From: Thioclava sp. GXIMD4216
Lineage (GTDB): Bacteria > Pseudomonadota > Alphaproteobacteria > Rhodobacterales > Rhodobacteraceae
Direction: 5' to 3'
Assembly: GCF_037949285.1 (NCBI RefSeq)
Contig: NZ_CP149926.1
Location: 1,157,501-1,221,500 of the forward strand
Length of the DNA stretch: 64,000 nt
Below are positions 41,174 to 51,300 of this stretch, piece by piece. Within the stretch, counting starts at the first letter, position 1, and every line of letters begins with the position of its first letter. The position numbers and the translations under genes are program-made. The notes under the pieces were generated by a model. The model ran no database searches and was not told where the DNA came from. It was given only the letters and a program-made list of their open reading frames with translations.

Positions 41174-41185
41174 AAGGATCTCCCA

Positions 41186-41521
41186 ATGCTTGACGCAATT
41201 ATCGCGGCGCTGATGCCGCACATCCTGCAACTGCTGGCGCTGGCGGTCACCGCGCTGGTCGGCTGGATCGCCGCCGAGGTCAAACGCCGCTTCGGTATCG
41301 AGATCGAGGCCCGCCACCGCGAGGCGCTGCATTCGGCGCTGATGACCGGCGCGCAGCTCGCGCTGGCGCGGCTGGGGGCAGGGGCGGGCCCCACGGCGCT
41401 GACACAGGCCGCCGTCGATTACGCCAGAACCTCGGTGCCCGACGCGATCAGCAGGCTCGGGCCTTCGGCGCAGGTGCTGCAGGATCTGGCCGAGGCCAAG
41501 ATCGCGGCGCTGGCCGCGTGA
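41186..41521 (+). CDS. LLH-type holin-like protein
   Basis: This encodes 111 residues with one N-terminal transmembrane helix (HILQLLALAVTALVGWIAAEV), then an amphipathic helical remainder with many Ala/Glu/Arg. This pattern fits phage holins of the LLH group. A second holin beside the LydA-like one would be unusual but is seen in some prophages. Confidence 0.55.
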   Translation: MLDAIIAALMPHILQLLALAVTALVGWIAAEVKRRFGIEIEARHREALHSALMTGAQLALARLGAGAGPTALTQAAVDYARTSVPDAISRLGPSAQVLQDLAEAKIAALAA

Positions 41522-41585
41522 TCTTCTGCTGGCGCGGGGGCGGATCGCGCGCCAGCTCTATCCGTTTCAGAACAGGAGGACCGTT

Positions 41586-43382
41586 ATGGTCAGCTATACC
41601 TTCCCGCTGCCTGCGGGTGAATTTGTCGCGCTGATGCGGGCCGATGCGCAGGCGGCACGGGTGCAGAACTCGGGCGGCTTCGACATCTACCTGCTGGCCG
41701 GCGTGGGCGATGCGGCACCGCGCAGCCTTGCGGGGGCGCAACGGCTTCCGGCAGGGGCGCTGCGCGATGTGGAGATCGCCACGCTGTTTCCCGGCATCGC
41801 GGGGGCCGATACGCTTTGGGCCTGGGGGCTGATGGGCGGGGCGGCCAGCGTCTCGCATGCGGGGGTGCTGTTGCCGCAGCCGGTGCGCGAGGCACGGCTT
41901 GCGCCGGGGGCGGGCGAGGGCGAGGTGACGCTCGATCTGGTCGCGCCCTATGATGGCGGCAGCCCGCTGACCGCGCTGGAATACAGCCTCGATCAGGGGA
42001 TCAGCTGGACCGCGCTGCCCGATGTGGCGGGCGGCAGCTACACGCTGGCGCTTGGCACCGGCAGCCACCTGCTGCAGCTGCGGGCGGTGAACGCGCTCGG
42101 GGCGGGGCCGGTGTCGCGCCCGCTGCGGGCGTTGGGCGGGCGTCCGGCGGGGCGCAAGCGTTTCAAGCGGCTCGTCTTTGTCGGGGCCTCGATCATGAAC
42201 CGCACCTTTGGCGGGGCCAGCCTTGCCGAGGATTCCTCGGGCGGCTCCTGGGCCGATATGGAGGCCAAGCTGGCGGCCAATGGCGCACCGGGGGTCGAGG
42301 TGCGCTGCCGCGCGGTGGGCGGCTATACGGTGGCGCAGATCCAGCCGCTGTTGCAGGAGGCGCTGGACGCCTATCCCGGCGATGACACGCTGTTCTGCCT
42401 GCATGCGGGCGGCAATAACGCGACCAATGCTCAGGATCAGGCGACTTTCGAGGCCGAGGTCGACGCCATGCTTGCGGTCATCGCCACGCGCCCGGGGCAG
42501 GTGCTCTGGTCCGATATCAGCTGGCGCACGCCCTATGTTACCACCAAGGCCGATGCGGTCTCGACCGCGGCCAATTACAACAGCTGGCTCAAGGCGAAAC
42601 TGCTGGCGGCCAAGAGCACGCTGTTTGCCGACGGCTATTACGATGACATGACCGCCGTGACCTGCTTCAACGATTGGGTCTATGCGCATCGGGCGCATTT
42701 CTTCGAGACCGATGACATCGTGCATCCGGACGCGGACGGGCAGGAGCGGCTGCGCGGCTGGTTTGCCGAGCGTCTGGCGCCGCTGGTCAGGGGCAGCCGG
42801 AAGGCGGTCCGCTTCGGCTGGGCGGATTTTGCGCCAGAGATCACCGCGCCCGCGATCAACGCCTTCGTGCTGATCTCGCCGCAGATCGTGCATGGCTGTC
42901 ACCGGCTGAGCTTCACCGAAACGGGGGCCTATTTCGATGGCCCTGCCGACAAGGTGCTGAATTACGACGGCAGCTATGGGGGCCTGACGGCGAAGGGCAC
43001 CTATACCGGCGCGGCGGTGCTTTATAACTCGACGGGCCGTGCGGACGGCAATCCCGAGTGGCAGGGCACTCTGGATTACATCGAGTTCACGCGCCGGTCC
43101 TGTTCGTGGAACACCGCGCAGGCGGTGAAGATCGAGCTGTATGCGGCCCCGAACACGGTGCTCGATATCGACTTCACGGCCTCGCGCAAATCGACCAGCG
43201 TGACTAATGCGCTCTGGACGGGATCGGACGGCACCAGTGTCGAGCATAGCGGCACGGCGGACCCGACCTCGATCGTCTCGGCGCAGTTCACGACGGACGG
43301 GACTGGCCGGCTGGAGCTCGTGCAGACGCTCCTGTCGGGCTACGCCTATGACGGTGTACTCTGGGTGCGCAACGCCGCGTGA
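41586..43382 (+). CDS. SGNH-type esterase on the tail, glycan deacetylase-like
   Basis: This encodes 598 residues. After a strand-rich N-terminal half with an FN3-like domain (about 110-190), the GDSL/SGNH hydrolase core shows FVGASIMN (nucleophile Ser about residue 202), GGNNATN (Asn block III, about 275) and DIVHPDADG (Asp/His pair, about 377). The C-terminal 190 residues form strands. It probably removes acyl groups from a surface polysaccharide during adsorption. It is the last gene with phage character; a hairpin follows. Confidence 0.75.
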   Translation: MVSYTFPLPAGEFVALMRADAQAARVQNSGGFDIYLLAGVGDAAPRSLAGAQRLPAGALRDVEIATLFPGIAGADTLWAWGLMGGAASVSHAGVLLPQPVREARLAPGAGEGEVTLDLVAPYDGGSPLTALEYSLDQGISWTALPDVAGGSYTLALGTGSHLLQLRAVNALGAGPVSRPLRALGGRPAGRKRFKRLVFVGASIMNRTFGGASLAEDSSGGSWADMEAKLAANGAPGVEVRCRAVGGYTVAQIQPLLQEALDAYPGDDTLFCLHAGGNNATNAQDQATFEAEVDAMLAVIATRPGQVLWSDISWRTPYVTTKADAVSTAANYNSWLKAKLLAAKSTLFADGYYDDMTAVTCFNDWVYAHRAHFFETDDIVHPDADGQERLRGWFAERLAPLVRGSRKAVRFGWADFAPEITAPAINAFVLISPQIVHGCHRLSFTETGAYFDGPADKVLNYDGSYGGLTAKGTYTGAAVLYNSTGRADGNPEWQGTLDYIEFTRRSCSWNTAQAVKIELYAAPNTVLDIDFTASRKSTSVTNALWTGSDGTSVEHSGTADPTSIVSAQFTTDGTGRLELVQTLLSGYAYDGVLWVRNAA

Positions 43383-43395
43383 GGAGAAAGGAAAA

Positions 43396-43415
43396 GGGGA
43401 GCCGGTTGGCTCCCC
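43396..43415 (+). terminator. GC-rich hairpin after the SGNH gene
   Basis: GGGGAGCC-GGTT-GGCTCCCC follows the SGNH stop by 14 bases. No T run comes after it, so it is a weak terminator candidate. Confidence 0.5.
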
Positions 43416-43531
43416 TGAAACTCGATATATACGAACCAAGTTAATCGTTATGTCGGCTGCCTATATGCATGGTTCGGTATATCTTGGAAACCTATCTAAA
43501 AGGTTAGGTTCGGTGACAGTTGTCAGTTTCG

Positions 43532-43562
43532 GCTACTGAACGTTCTAGACGAGTTCAGTAGC
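43532..43562. repeat. 10-bp perfect inverted repeat at the prophage right edge
   Basis: GCTACTGAAC and GTTCAGTAGC are separated by 11 bases, and the next bases (TTTCG/CGAAA) extend the pairing with one gap. It lies in the 235-base gap (43383-43617), which otherwise has no gene. It could be a terminator for the leftward genes or part of the right end of the element. Confidence 0.45.
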
Positions 43563-43617
43563 GAAAACCTAGGCATTGAGATTGACTCCTCGCTGACCGC
43601 CGCACGCTCTAAAAGCA

Positions 43618-44313
43618 TTATTTGATCTGATAGATCTTCTCGGCGACAAGAAAATCGTCTTGCCAGTCGATATCGAATGCTTCGAATTTGCCAACTTCAA
43701 GAAGGAAAGGGGACTGTCCAATACGATCACAGCGAGCGATCATGTCATCCTTCGGAATCATGAATACCGCGCTGTTGACTTCATATATGGGATCAAGATC
43801 CTGAGTTTGGGGCCACTTTGCTTCATCGCGGTTATGGCTGATGCAGTTCCCGCGATGATCCCAAAGGAATGTCTGGATACGTGACACTCCCATCACGCTA
43901 TCGAACTCACCATTCTCTACTTCTCTGCGGTACGACAAGACTGCGTCGTCAATTTCTTTTGCACCGAAAAATGGTGATGTTACATGGGTCCACATGATGA
44001 CGCCATCTGGCATGACTGATGGAACATACGCTACGAAATCGTCCAGCGTACCTGCCGCAGCCAGTTCTGCAGGCCGCTCAGACACGTACAGGGGAATATT
44101 GAAGATTTTGCGCTGCCCTTCTGCAATGCGTATTACTTCTGGATCATCCGTATTTACGGTTACCGAAGCAATTTCTTTGGCTTCAGCGAGCTGAGTTAGT
44201 TTGAGTTCTAATAATCCTCCGGGGATATCTGCGAACGGACGCGTATTTTTGCCAGGAACTCTCTGGCTACCTCCGCGGCAGGGTAGGAATACATGAACTG
44301 GTGAAGGCGTCAT
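43618..44313 (-). CDS. CMP-sugar synthetase (acylneuraminate cytidylyltransferase family)
   Basis: This encodes 231 residues. The nucleotide-binding loop RGGSQRVPGKNTRPF near the N-terminus is the signature of CMP-Kdo/CMP-NeuAc synthetases; a later VNTDDPEVI and the region TLDDFVAYV...TSPFFG are also family-like. It activates a 2-keto-3-deoxy sugar acid with CTP. It is the last of three co-directional genes that look like a complete CMP-sugar-acid pathway. Confidence 0.85.
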   Translation of the reverse strand: MTPSPVHVFLPCRGGSQRVPGKNTRPFADIPGGLLELKLTQLAEAKEIASVTVNTDDPEVIRIAEGQRKIFNIPLYVSERPAELAAAGTLDDFVAYVPSVMPDGVIMWTHVTSPFFGAKEIDDAVLSYRREVENGEFDSVMGVSRIQTFLWDHRGNCISHNRDEAKWPQTQDLDPIYEVNSAVFMIPKDDMIARCDRIGQSPFLLEVGKFEAFDIDWQDDFLVAEKIYQIK

Positions 44314-44327
44314 CTCGAAGTTCTTTC

Positions 44328-44993
44328 TTAAAGCGCGATATCCGCAAGTGTTGCAACGTGAGGGAACGCGTGTTCCGCTCGTAGTACAGCCATTCCAGCC
44401 GGATCCGCTGCGTAATGGGAGACCTGAAGGAAGGCTACACCATTCGATGACGCTGCCTCAAAGTCGACCTTTGCGTCGCCAACGAATAGAATTTCAGACG
44501 CATCCACATCCTGCTCTTGTCGAAGGATGTCTGCGACCAAATCGCTCTTCTTCCGAGGTGAACCAAGGATGTCACGGAAATTTTCAGCGAGACCGATTTT
44601 CTTCAATGCTTGGCGGAGTTCGCTTTGCTCTGATCCCGAAGCAACATAAGCGATGCATTTCCGTGCGGACAGAGACTGCAGAAGTTCAGTTGCTCCCGCT
44701 GTGACAGGTTGGTGAGGGTATTGGGACTGACAGTAGGCTGCGAACTCTGAAAGTAGCTTCTCCTTCTCACTATCCGCAGGAGGGCGTCCCAAGAAGCGAT
44801 CAAAAAATGCATCGAATGTTCTAAACCGCGAAAGCCCGAAGGCCGTCTTTTGGAATTCGAGGAATGGCTTGACGCATTCCGTCGGATACTCGGATACAAC
44901 TTCGGCAAAGGCGGTTGTCTTCATATTGTTCGAGTCGAGCAACACGCCGTCACAATCGAAAATCCACAGCTTAAATTTGGAAAAATCGATCAA
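44328..44993 (-). CDS. HAD-family sugar-phosphate phosphatase
   Basis: This encodes 221 residues with HAD motif I DCDGVLLDS at about 13-21, motif II near VASGSEQSE, a Lys (SPRKKSD), and motif IV FVGDAKVDFEAA. In this cassette it most likely removes the phosphate from an aldolase product, like KdsC or NeuB-route phosphatases. The 3' end of the aldolase-domain gene precedes it by a four-base overlap. Confidence 0.85.
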   Translation of the reverse strand: MIDFSKFKLWIFDCDGVLLDSNNMKTTAFAEVVSEYPTECVKPFLEFQKTAFGLSRFRTFDAFFDRFLGRPPADSEKEKLLSEFAAYCQSQYPHQPVTAGATELLQSLSARKCIAYVASGSEQSELRQALKKIGLAENFRDILGSPRKKSDLVADILRQEQDVDASEILFVGDAKVDFEAASSNGVAFLQVSHYAADPAGMAVLRAEHAFPHVATLADIAL

Positions 44994-46711
44994 TGTTCAA
45001 ATTTTCCTTGGATTTTCGCGTAAAGCGATTGCGCAGGAATTTCATAAAGGGTGGGTGTCACGGATGCCATGTTTCCAGCCCAAGGAGTTGAGACATCGAG
45101 ACCATAGTTGATCGCAGCTTGAACGTCTTGTGCATTGTTCTGTTGCGAGACAGTTGCTTCGGAATAACCATCGAACCCTGCAAGATAGACTTTCTTCGAT
45201 GAAATCGCCTCAGCTGCTCCGATTGCCATGCCGAGGGGCGGTTCATCGGTCACCGGGCCAAGCTTCTGGAGGTTCGATTCTTTTACGGCGTAGCTAAGCT
45301 GACAGATATTCTTAGAGCCGGGAATCGAATTACGGAACCTCGGGGGGGGAGTCGTCAGGACAAGAGTATGTTGCTGGTTAAAAAGCTCTGCTTCCTCGGA
45401 CGAGAGGCGGCTAAACTCTTGTCCAGCGAGGCAGAAGATCTGCGCGAGGTCGCAGTTTTTGAAATAGGCTGCATTACGAGTGGATGAGTGCACAAGTACC
45501 ATATCTTCGCGATGTGCTAGTTCGATCAGCGCACAGGCATGATTCTGGGCACTAAGCCCGCCGCCGATGATGAGCGCGCCTTTTCCTCTGATTTCATTTG
45601 CGATCGGTGTGGTTTCGAGCGCAGGATACTCATCATTATCGAATTCGGTATCGCTGCTGAGCCGAAGAGCTTCCACGATTGAGTCCATCTGATAGCGCCG
45701 CGTGCCGAGCCAGTCCATGACATTAGCTTGGGGTAAAGACGCCACGCCGGATACCATGTAGGCTAGGTTTGTACCCCAACCGTATTCTTTTTGCATGGTT
45801 TCGAACTGCTCGAGGGCTTTTGCAAGTGGGCCGAAATGGCAACCGGTCGGAGTTTGCTGCTCTCGATAGACCGCGATCAGTTCGGTCTTGAGATTGCCAG
45901 CTCCGCGGCCCATGCCTGTAAATGTCGCATCCAACATCGTGGCACCTGCTTTGAGAGCGGAGAGGCTATTGGCAAAAGCAAGCGAAAGATTGTCGTGGCC
46001 ATGATATCCGATGGGTTGAGGCAATAGCTTTACAGCCTGCGCAATGGTGCGTTCTGCCTGCTCAGGCATAACGCCACCATAGCTGTCGACAAGCGCGACA
46101 TAATCAACCACGTCCTCGGCGTCAGCTAGAGGTAGGAGTACAGTGTCAGCTTGGTCAATATATTTCGTCATATACATAACGTTGATTGCCACCTTAAGCC
46201 CCTTGGCTTTAATTTGGCGACCATATTCAATGCACTCTTTCAAGCTATCAGGTGGACACGCGAAGCGGATTAGATCAACGGTTCCTACTATGTCAGATGT
46301 TAGTGTATCGATCAGATTGCCATTCATATCTTTGAAGTTGAACATGATTGCCAGGCTCTGATCAGAGCGCAACTGTGCTTTTAACTGCTTTAATGTTGTT
46401 AGGTTGAGATGAAAAAATTGTCCTACGTATCCAGCTTTTTCAGGGCTTCGATACCCAACTTCTACATACTTAATGGGCAAAGACCTTACCGCTTGGAAAT
46501 ATACTTCTAGAAGAGGTTTAGAGAAGTCCCAATTAGTGTAGTATCCGCCATCGCGAAGGGTGCAGTCTACGATTTCAAAATGGCGCAAAGCAACTTTTCC
46601 TTTATTCCTGAGGTATTGGTCTGCCTTAAGGACGACTTTAAGGGTGCCATCGAGAACGTGGACTTGAGTTGTTTTTTTTGCAAGAGCAACTTTGAGCGTT
46701 CTTGCTGTCAT
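44990..46711 (-). CDS. DRE-TIM aldolase fused to a Rossmann-like domain
   Basis: This encodes 573 residues. Residues about 45-300 are an HMGL/isopropylmalate-synthase-type aldolase barrel: DCTLRDGG (49-56) at the start and the metal-binding GYHGHDN (235-241). The C-terminal part, about 375-570, opens with GALIIGGGLSAQNHACALIEL, a Rossmann nucleotide-binding pattern resembling the MptE/DUF115 region of Maf-type sugar transferases. The product is inferred to be a keto-sugar acid from its partners, a HAD phosphatase and a CMP-sugar synthetase. It shares a four-base overlap with the HAD gene. Confidence 0.65.
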   Translation of the reverse strand: MTARTLKVALAKKTTQVHVLDGTLKVVLKADQYLRNKGKVALRHFEIVDCTLRDGGYYTNWDFSKPLLEVYFQAVRSLPIKYVEVGYRSPEKAGYVGQFFHLNLTTLKQLKAQLRSDQSLAIMFNFKDMNGNLIDTLTSDIVGTVDLIRFACPPDSLKECIEYGRQIKAKGLKVAINVMYMTKYIDQADTVLLPLADAEDVVDYVALVDSYGGVMPEQAERTIAQAVKLLPQPIGYHGHDNLSLAFANSLSALKAGATMLDATFTGMGRGAGNLKTELIAVYREQQTPTGCHFGPLAKALEQFETMQKEYGWGTNLAYMVSGVASLPQANVMDWLGTRRYQMDSIVEALRLSSDTEFDNDEYPALETTPIANEIRGKGALIIGGGLSAQNHACALIELAHREDMVLVHSSTRNAAYFKNCDLAQIFCLAGQEFSRLSSEEAELFNQQHTLVLTTPPPRFRNSIPGSKNICQLSYAVKESNLQKLGPVTDEPPLGMAIGAAEAISSKKVYLAGFDGYSEATVSQQNNAQDVQAAINYGLDVSTPWAGNMASVTPTLYEIPAQSLYAKIQGKFEH

Positions 46712-46892
46712 CCGAAGGTGGGTTTTGAAAAGTTGTTTAGAAACTTAATGAATGGTTCACGACTTACGTTAGTTCGCATCATAATTTTTTTTGGCGCTTT
46801 GGCGAAATATTACCTTATCTTACATCCTTCTAAAAAAGGACTTTCGCTATCACCATTAGCCAAATAATCATCGTCTGATCGGCTATGCTGAA
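46712..46892. other. AT-rich divergent promoter region
   Basis: This 181-base gap separates the leftward aldolase operon from a rightward gene. It is AT-rich, with no gene, and is expected to hold the two promoters; I cannot mark -35/-10 boxes with confidence. Confidence 0.4.
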
Positions 46893-47990
46893 GTGAGCTT
46901 TCAATTTAAGGTGGGACCTAATTTGCAGGGGGAAATGTTGTTCAAGCAAGAGTATGGGGATTTGCCCGAGTCTAATGTTGGGGTAGTGGAGATCGGTGAA
47001 GTGCATCTTAACAAAGTGCACTTGAATGTCTCTTTCCAATCTCTCGCCTTTCAGAGACTGTTTGTTGTGGTCTTTTATCTTGAGGGGTCTTGTCAGGCAT
47101 ATCCAGTCGATTTGCCAAGCGTTGCAGGTGTTACCATTAACTGGATTCAAGAGTTTGACACATCGCGAGTTGTTAAACAGATTGCTGTTGTGGTCGATGA
47201 AGACGGTGAATTCGCGCGCTTAGGTCAAAATCCAGAAACTAGCTTTTTGGACCGTCTGCTCTCTGTAAACTTGAAGCAGGTAAATGCTAATCTGCGCTGG
47301 GTTGGCCGCATTCCACATCTCGAAACTAGGTTTTTTTGTGCATTAAATTCGATCAAAGCAACGCCTGGAAATTTCGATCTGCATTGTCGTTGTTTGGTTT
47401 CCGTCGGGTATCAGGCCTTGGAGCGTGGGAATGGGTCGATAATCGAATGGTCGGAAGATTTTTGTCAAAGTTGTTCGCATGAATTGGCCAGTACGAAAGA
47501 TGTGGAAATTCGCGCATCGGTTTTGATGCTGTGGATTCATTTGGCTGTCTGGCAACAAAACGTAAGCGATATTCGTTATATAGGGGAAAACTTAGGAAGG
47601 TTTCTTGAAGGGATCGAGAGTTATCCTGTTGGGTCGTACAATGCCGTTCGTATTTCTCTATTAATCGGATCTATCTATCTATTCGCTGGCGACTGCGAAC
47701 TTGCAGTGAAGATCTTCTCTCCAGCGGATAAAATTTTCCGATTGGCCGTTGATAAATACCCGCGCGGTTTGGTGAATTATCGTGAACTCGTTAGCATTTC
47801 TGACAGGCTTTTTTATTGTCAAATTGGCCTGGAAATGGCGAAAGGTTCGGCTTGGAAAGTGAATATCGATCCTCTAACTCCCCAAATGGCTTGGAATAAG
47901 GGTGCGCGATTTTACGATAAAGATGCAATGATCGCTGGACGTAAGAGGTATGTTGAATTAGTTTCGCTGATGCAGCGACCTAATCAATGA
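46893..47990 (+). CDS. unknown protein in the glycan cassette
   Basis: This encodes 365 residues from a GTG at 46893; an ATG 14 codons later is a possible start. The first 140 residues are strand-rich and the rest is helical with repeated, TPR-like spacing (ESYPVGSYNAVRISLLIGSIYLFAGDCELAVKIFSPADK). No signal peptide and no known domain recognised. Base composition is clearly AT-richer than the prophage. It is flanked by sugar-related genes. Confidence 0.4.
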   Translation: MSFQFKVGPNLQGEMLFKQEYGDLPESNVGVVEIGEVHLNKVHLNVSFQSLAFQRLFVVVFYLEGSCQAYPVDLPSVAGVTINWIQEFDTSRVVKQIAVVVDEDGEFARLGQNPETSFLDRLLSVNLKQVNANLRWVGRIPHLETRFFCALNSIKATPGNFDLHCRCLVSVGYQALERGNGSIIEWSEDFCQSCSHELASTKDVEIRASVLMLWIHLAVWQQNVSDIRYIGENLGRFLEGIESYPVGSYNAVRISLLIGSIYLFAGDCELAVKIFSPADKIFRLAVDKYPRGLVNYRELVSISDRLFYCQIGLEMAKGSAWKVNIDPLTPQMAWNKGARFYDKDAMIAGRKRYVELVSLMQRPNQ

Positions 47991-48310
47991 GCGCGCTTAA
48001 TGTGGGCTTGATTTGTGTTTTGCGCTTCGCTTGTTGTTTCGGCATTGATGTGCGCTACTGATGATTAGAGTCGAGCATTTTCCCGTTATAGAACTGTGAT
48101 AGTCGGGACTTGCCATTAAGGTTTCATCCAGTTGCGACTTGAGTCCAGTTGGTGTTCTCGCTTATCGACGTCCTTATCGCACAAGCAACCGAAGTTCCAC
48201 CTAACGCAGGTACCAATCGCTTAAAAACGCGCATAGACGGTTGCGCTTATTGCGCTCATGTGGCGTGTTCTCGTTCAGGACATTTTGTCTTTTTGACTAG
48301 GAAAGTGAAG
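47991..48310. other. 320-base gap before the glycosyltransferase gene
   Basis: There is no supported gene here. The frame of the glycosyltransferase is open back to 48149, but the sequence before 48311 has no family likeness and the ribosome site AGGAAAG lies just before 48311. Confidence 0.4.
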
Positions 48311-51300
48311 ATGCGGCAGATTGGTGCAAAGTTATTTCGTAATCGCTTAGGCTATGTAGAGAGTGTTCGATCAGCCCAACTTCACGGCTGGGTGCTTGAT
48401 CGGGACACGCCACAGGAGTTCAGGCTGTCATTCGAGGGCACCAGCTATCATCCGAGCTTTAAAAGAGTGGAACGGGCGGATGTTCAGGCATCGATCGAGG
48501 ATGCACCGCTTATGTCGGGCTTTGTGCTCGATATCCCTGAACAACTTTTGAATGGCGATGCCCCGCGCGATCTCAGCACCATTGCTGTCTATTTTGGCAA
48601 GCGTAAACTGCCGATCCTTCCGGCGGCTATAGAGGGGCTCCAATCCGTTGCGGCAGGGGCGGAAACAGGGAATGTTGTAACTTCTTCGAAGCAAGAGGGT
48701 CTTTACATCGCTCTTGAAGCGTCAATCGTCGGCATGTTGCAACAAAGTGACTGCATCGAATTGGTTTCGAAGGCCGAAAAGTATATCGCGCGTCTTGCGC
48801 CTCTAGTGGCTCAAGTCGAGGGGATCGATGAGAGCGCACGGATTGAGGTGCCCGCTACTCTCTGGGCAGAGCTTGCTCGTAATGAGCGCTTGGTCCTGAA
48901 GCTGATCGCAGATGGCGAGTTTGTGACGCAGATCCTGATCTCTCGCGATGAGCTTACCCGCGCGCTCGCGCAGCAGGGCCAGAGTGTCGAGACGCCACAG
49001 ATGGAAACCCTTCTGGCGCTTGAGCACGTTCGCGAAATATCGCGCCGCTATAAGCTCGCACCAGAGGTGGCCAGCTGGGCACGCGACGCCGCAGGTCGGC
49101 ATAATATTGTCGAATATGTCACGGAATACTTCAAAACTGATACTGTTAAGGCCTTTCACGGGACCGTGGAGCAATCAGATAGCGCAAAGCACGCGGCGGC
49201 TTTAAGGGCCGCATGGGCTCGTTTCGAGAAACAAGGTGGCCCGAGCGCTGCGGTGCTCGATCAGGTGATCGTTGATTATAAGTTAAATGGCGCTCTCGCC
49301 GAAGAGCTGCTTAAGAGTTTGGCTCCCTACTTCTGTCAGAAGCGGTGTTTTGAAGAGATTTCTCATCGTATTGATGAAGAAACGCTCATGAAGTGGCGTG
49401 CGCAGCAGGATGCCTGGCACGTCTCTTTGACGCTGCCCTTCCTTGCTATCCGTGGGCGGGTTGGCGAGCTTATCGATGAGATGCGGCGTCTGGACGAATT
49501 GCAAGGCTGGCTAAATACAGAATGCGTCTTGGAGAGTTCGAGACTTATTGCGGAGGGCGTTGCATCCGGAGAAGCCCAGCGAGAGTTCATTTACGGCTTT
49601 AAAGACTTTGTTCAAAATATGAGCGGCTCCTATTGGACACGACTATATGACAGGTCTTTGGCCGAGGCTGCTGCGGTCTGGTTGAAGCAACTTAATTACT
49701 TGCCGGATTGGCTTGCGCGCGATGCGTCCAAGATGATGCTTTCAGTCTTCGGACTTTCGCGGGACTTTTGGAGCTTCTATGAAAGTTCACAAGAGATCCT
49801 TCACCGGGCCGTTGCGCTGGAGCTGAAAAATGCCCACTGCGCTTTCAACGTCATTGAAACGTTGCGGTTGGGCGATTGCTCCGAGCCCGATGTGGTAAAA
49901 CTTCTGAATGCAGCCAAGCATTTCAGAGGGAAGGGAAATGCCGACGCAGACAAGCTCATCCATGAAATCTGTCAGCACATCATCATCCGCTTCCCAGACG
50001 ATGCGACGCTTATGTCGACGGCAGAGGCAGAGCTGCGGGCCCTCTCGCTGGATGCCTATGCGAAGCTTTTCTTCCATCCAGCTTATAAAGATAAAGTGGA
50101 TCCTGCCGATGCGGATGGGTTTGCTGAATATCTTGCGTCGGAGATCTCCGGCAGTTCTCGCGCTAATTATTCACCGCGTGCAAGTGTTATGCTTTGGCTC
50201 GCGAAGCGCATCGGCGAGCTGAAAGGTGTTGAAGACGTAAGCCCTGCGGACTGCGCCCAGTTGATCAAGGTGGCGAAAACGCTGGGTAACCAGGTCTGCG
50301 GCTGGTTGAGTGCGGATGTCCTTTTCTCGGCGGCCAACGCCATACCCAAGACGAGTGCGGCGTATTTCCATATCAAGACCGAGGCTGAAGCCGAGCTTTC
50401 CCGCATCTTAGCGACCTGTGAGACCGTGGAGTATTACCCCGCAATCGCGAGTGCTGCTGCCAAGAAGAAGGCCGGAAAGACAGAGGCCAGCGGTGTTACC
50501 GGCAAATCGCCATTGTTCGGCGACACCCTGTTAATTATCTATTCCTGCAATAAATATCTTGAGGATCGGATCCCGAAGCTGCGGGATAGCTGGCTCAAAG
50601 ACCTCGACGCCAAGGGTATCCCTTACCTGATAATGGTCGGAGATGGCGATAATAGCGTGGATGGGGATCTTCTGCGGCTGGACGTTTCCGATACTTACGA
50701 GGATCTTCCGGATAAGACGCTCAAGATGATCGAGTGGGTCTATCGCAACGCTGATTATCAATACGTCATCAAGGTCGATGACGATTGCGCACTTAATGTC
50801 GATCGTTTCTTTGATACGCTGGCCTATCGCAAGCATCACTATCGTGGTCGGATCCTATCCAAGGGCGTGGGGGGGATCGCACGCGACTGGCACCAGCAGA
50901 AATCACATACGTTGCTCGCTCAAACGAGCCTCGACCGCTCTCCCGAGCCGAGCACCTATTGTGACGGCGGTTCGGCCTATAGCCTCTCGCGCCATGCAAT
51001 GAGAAGCCTCATTGCTTCGGCTAATACCACCTTCGGTCGCTGGTTGCAGTCGGTTTCCTATATGGAAGATAAGCTCGTTGGGGATCTATTGGCCAAGAAG
51101 GGCATCAAGCCAAGCGAGGAGGGCTATTACGTCCATATTCTTCGCCGGACGCATGCGGGGGCCAAGCCTCTGACAATGTATGCCAACTACATGCTCGGCT
51201 CGAAGGCATCGCCCGTGAGTGTTGTTCATCTCGATGAGGCCGAAACGCTGGCCGAGCACTATAATATCAGCAAGGGATCCACGCTTGGCCCGGCTCGGAT

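Larger units (their letters stand above)
8541..43600. mobile_element. lambdoid siphovirus-type prophage, right boundary uncertain
   Basis: The element starts immediately after tRNA-His with a leftward integrase gene. It holds leftward early genes, an immunity region, a replication arm, a cos-like region, terminase, gpW, portal, protease/capsid, tail, fibre, holin and endolysin genes, ending with the SGNH esterase at 43382. No essential gene is visibly broken. I could not find a copy of the tRNA-His 3' end (for example AAGCGGTACCA) anywhere to the right, so attR is not located. The right end could be near 43400-43600, or the integrated element could extend through the glycan cassette. Confidence 0.85.

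Noticed and set aside
43383..43617. attR copy of the tRNA-His 3' end
   Set aside because: Searched by eye for AAGCGGTACCA and the T-arm sequence; not found.
46580..46867. 95-codon plus-strand frame overlapping the aldolase gene start
   Set aside because: Antisense to the aldolase gene, with no family likeness and in the likely promoter.
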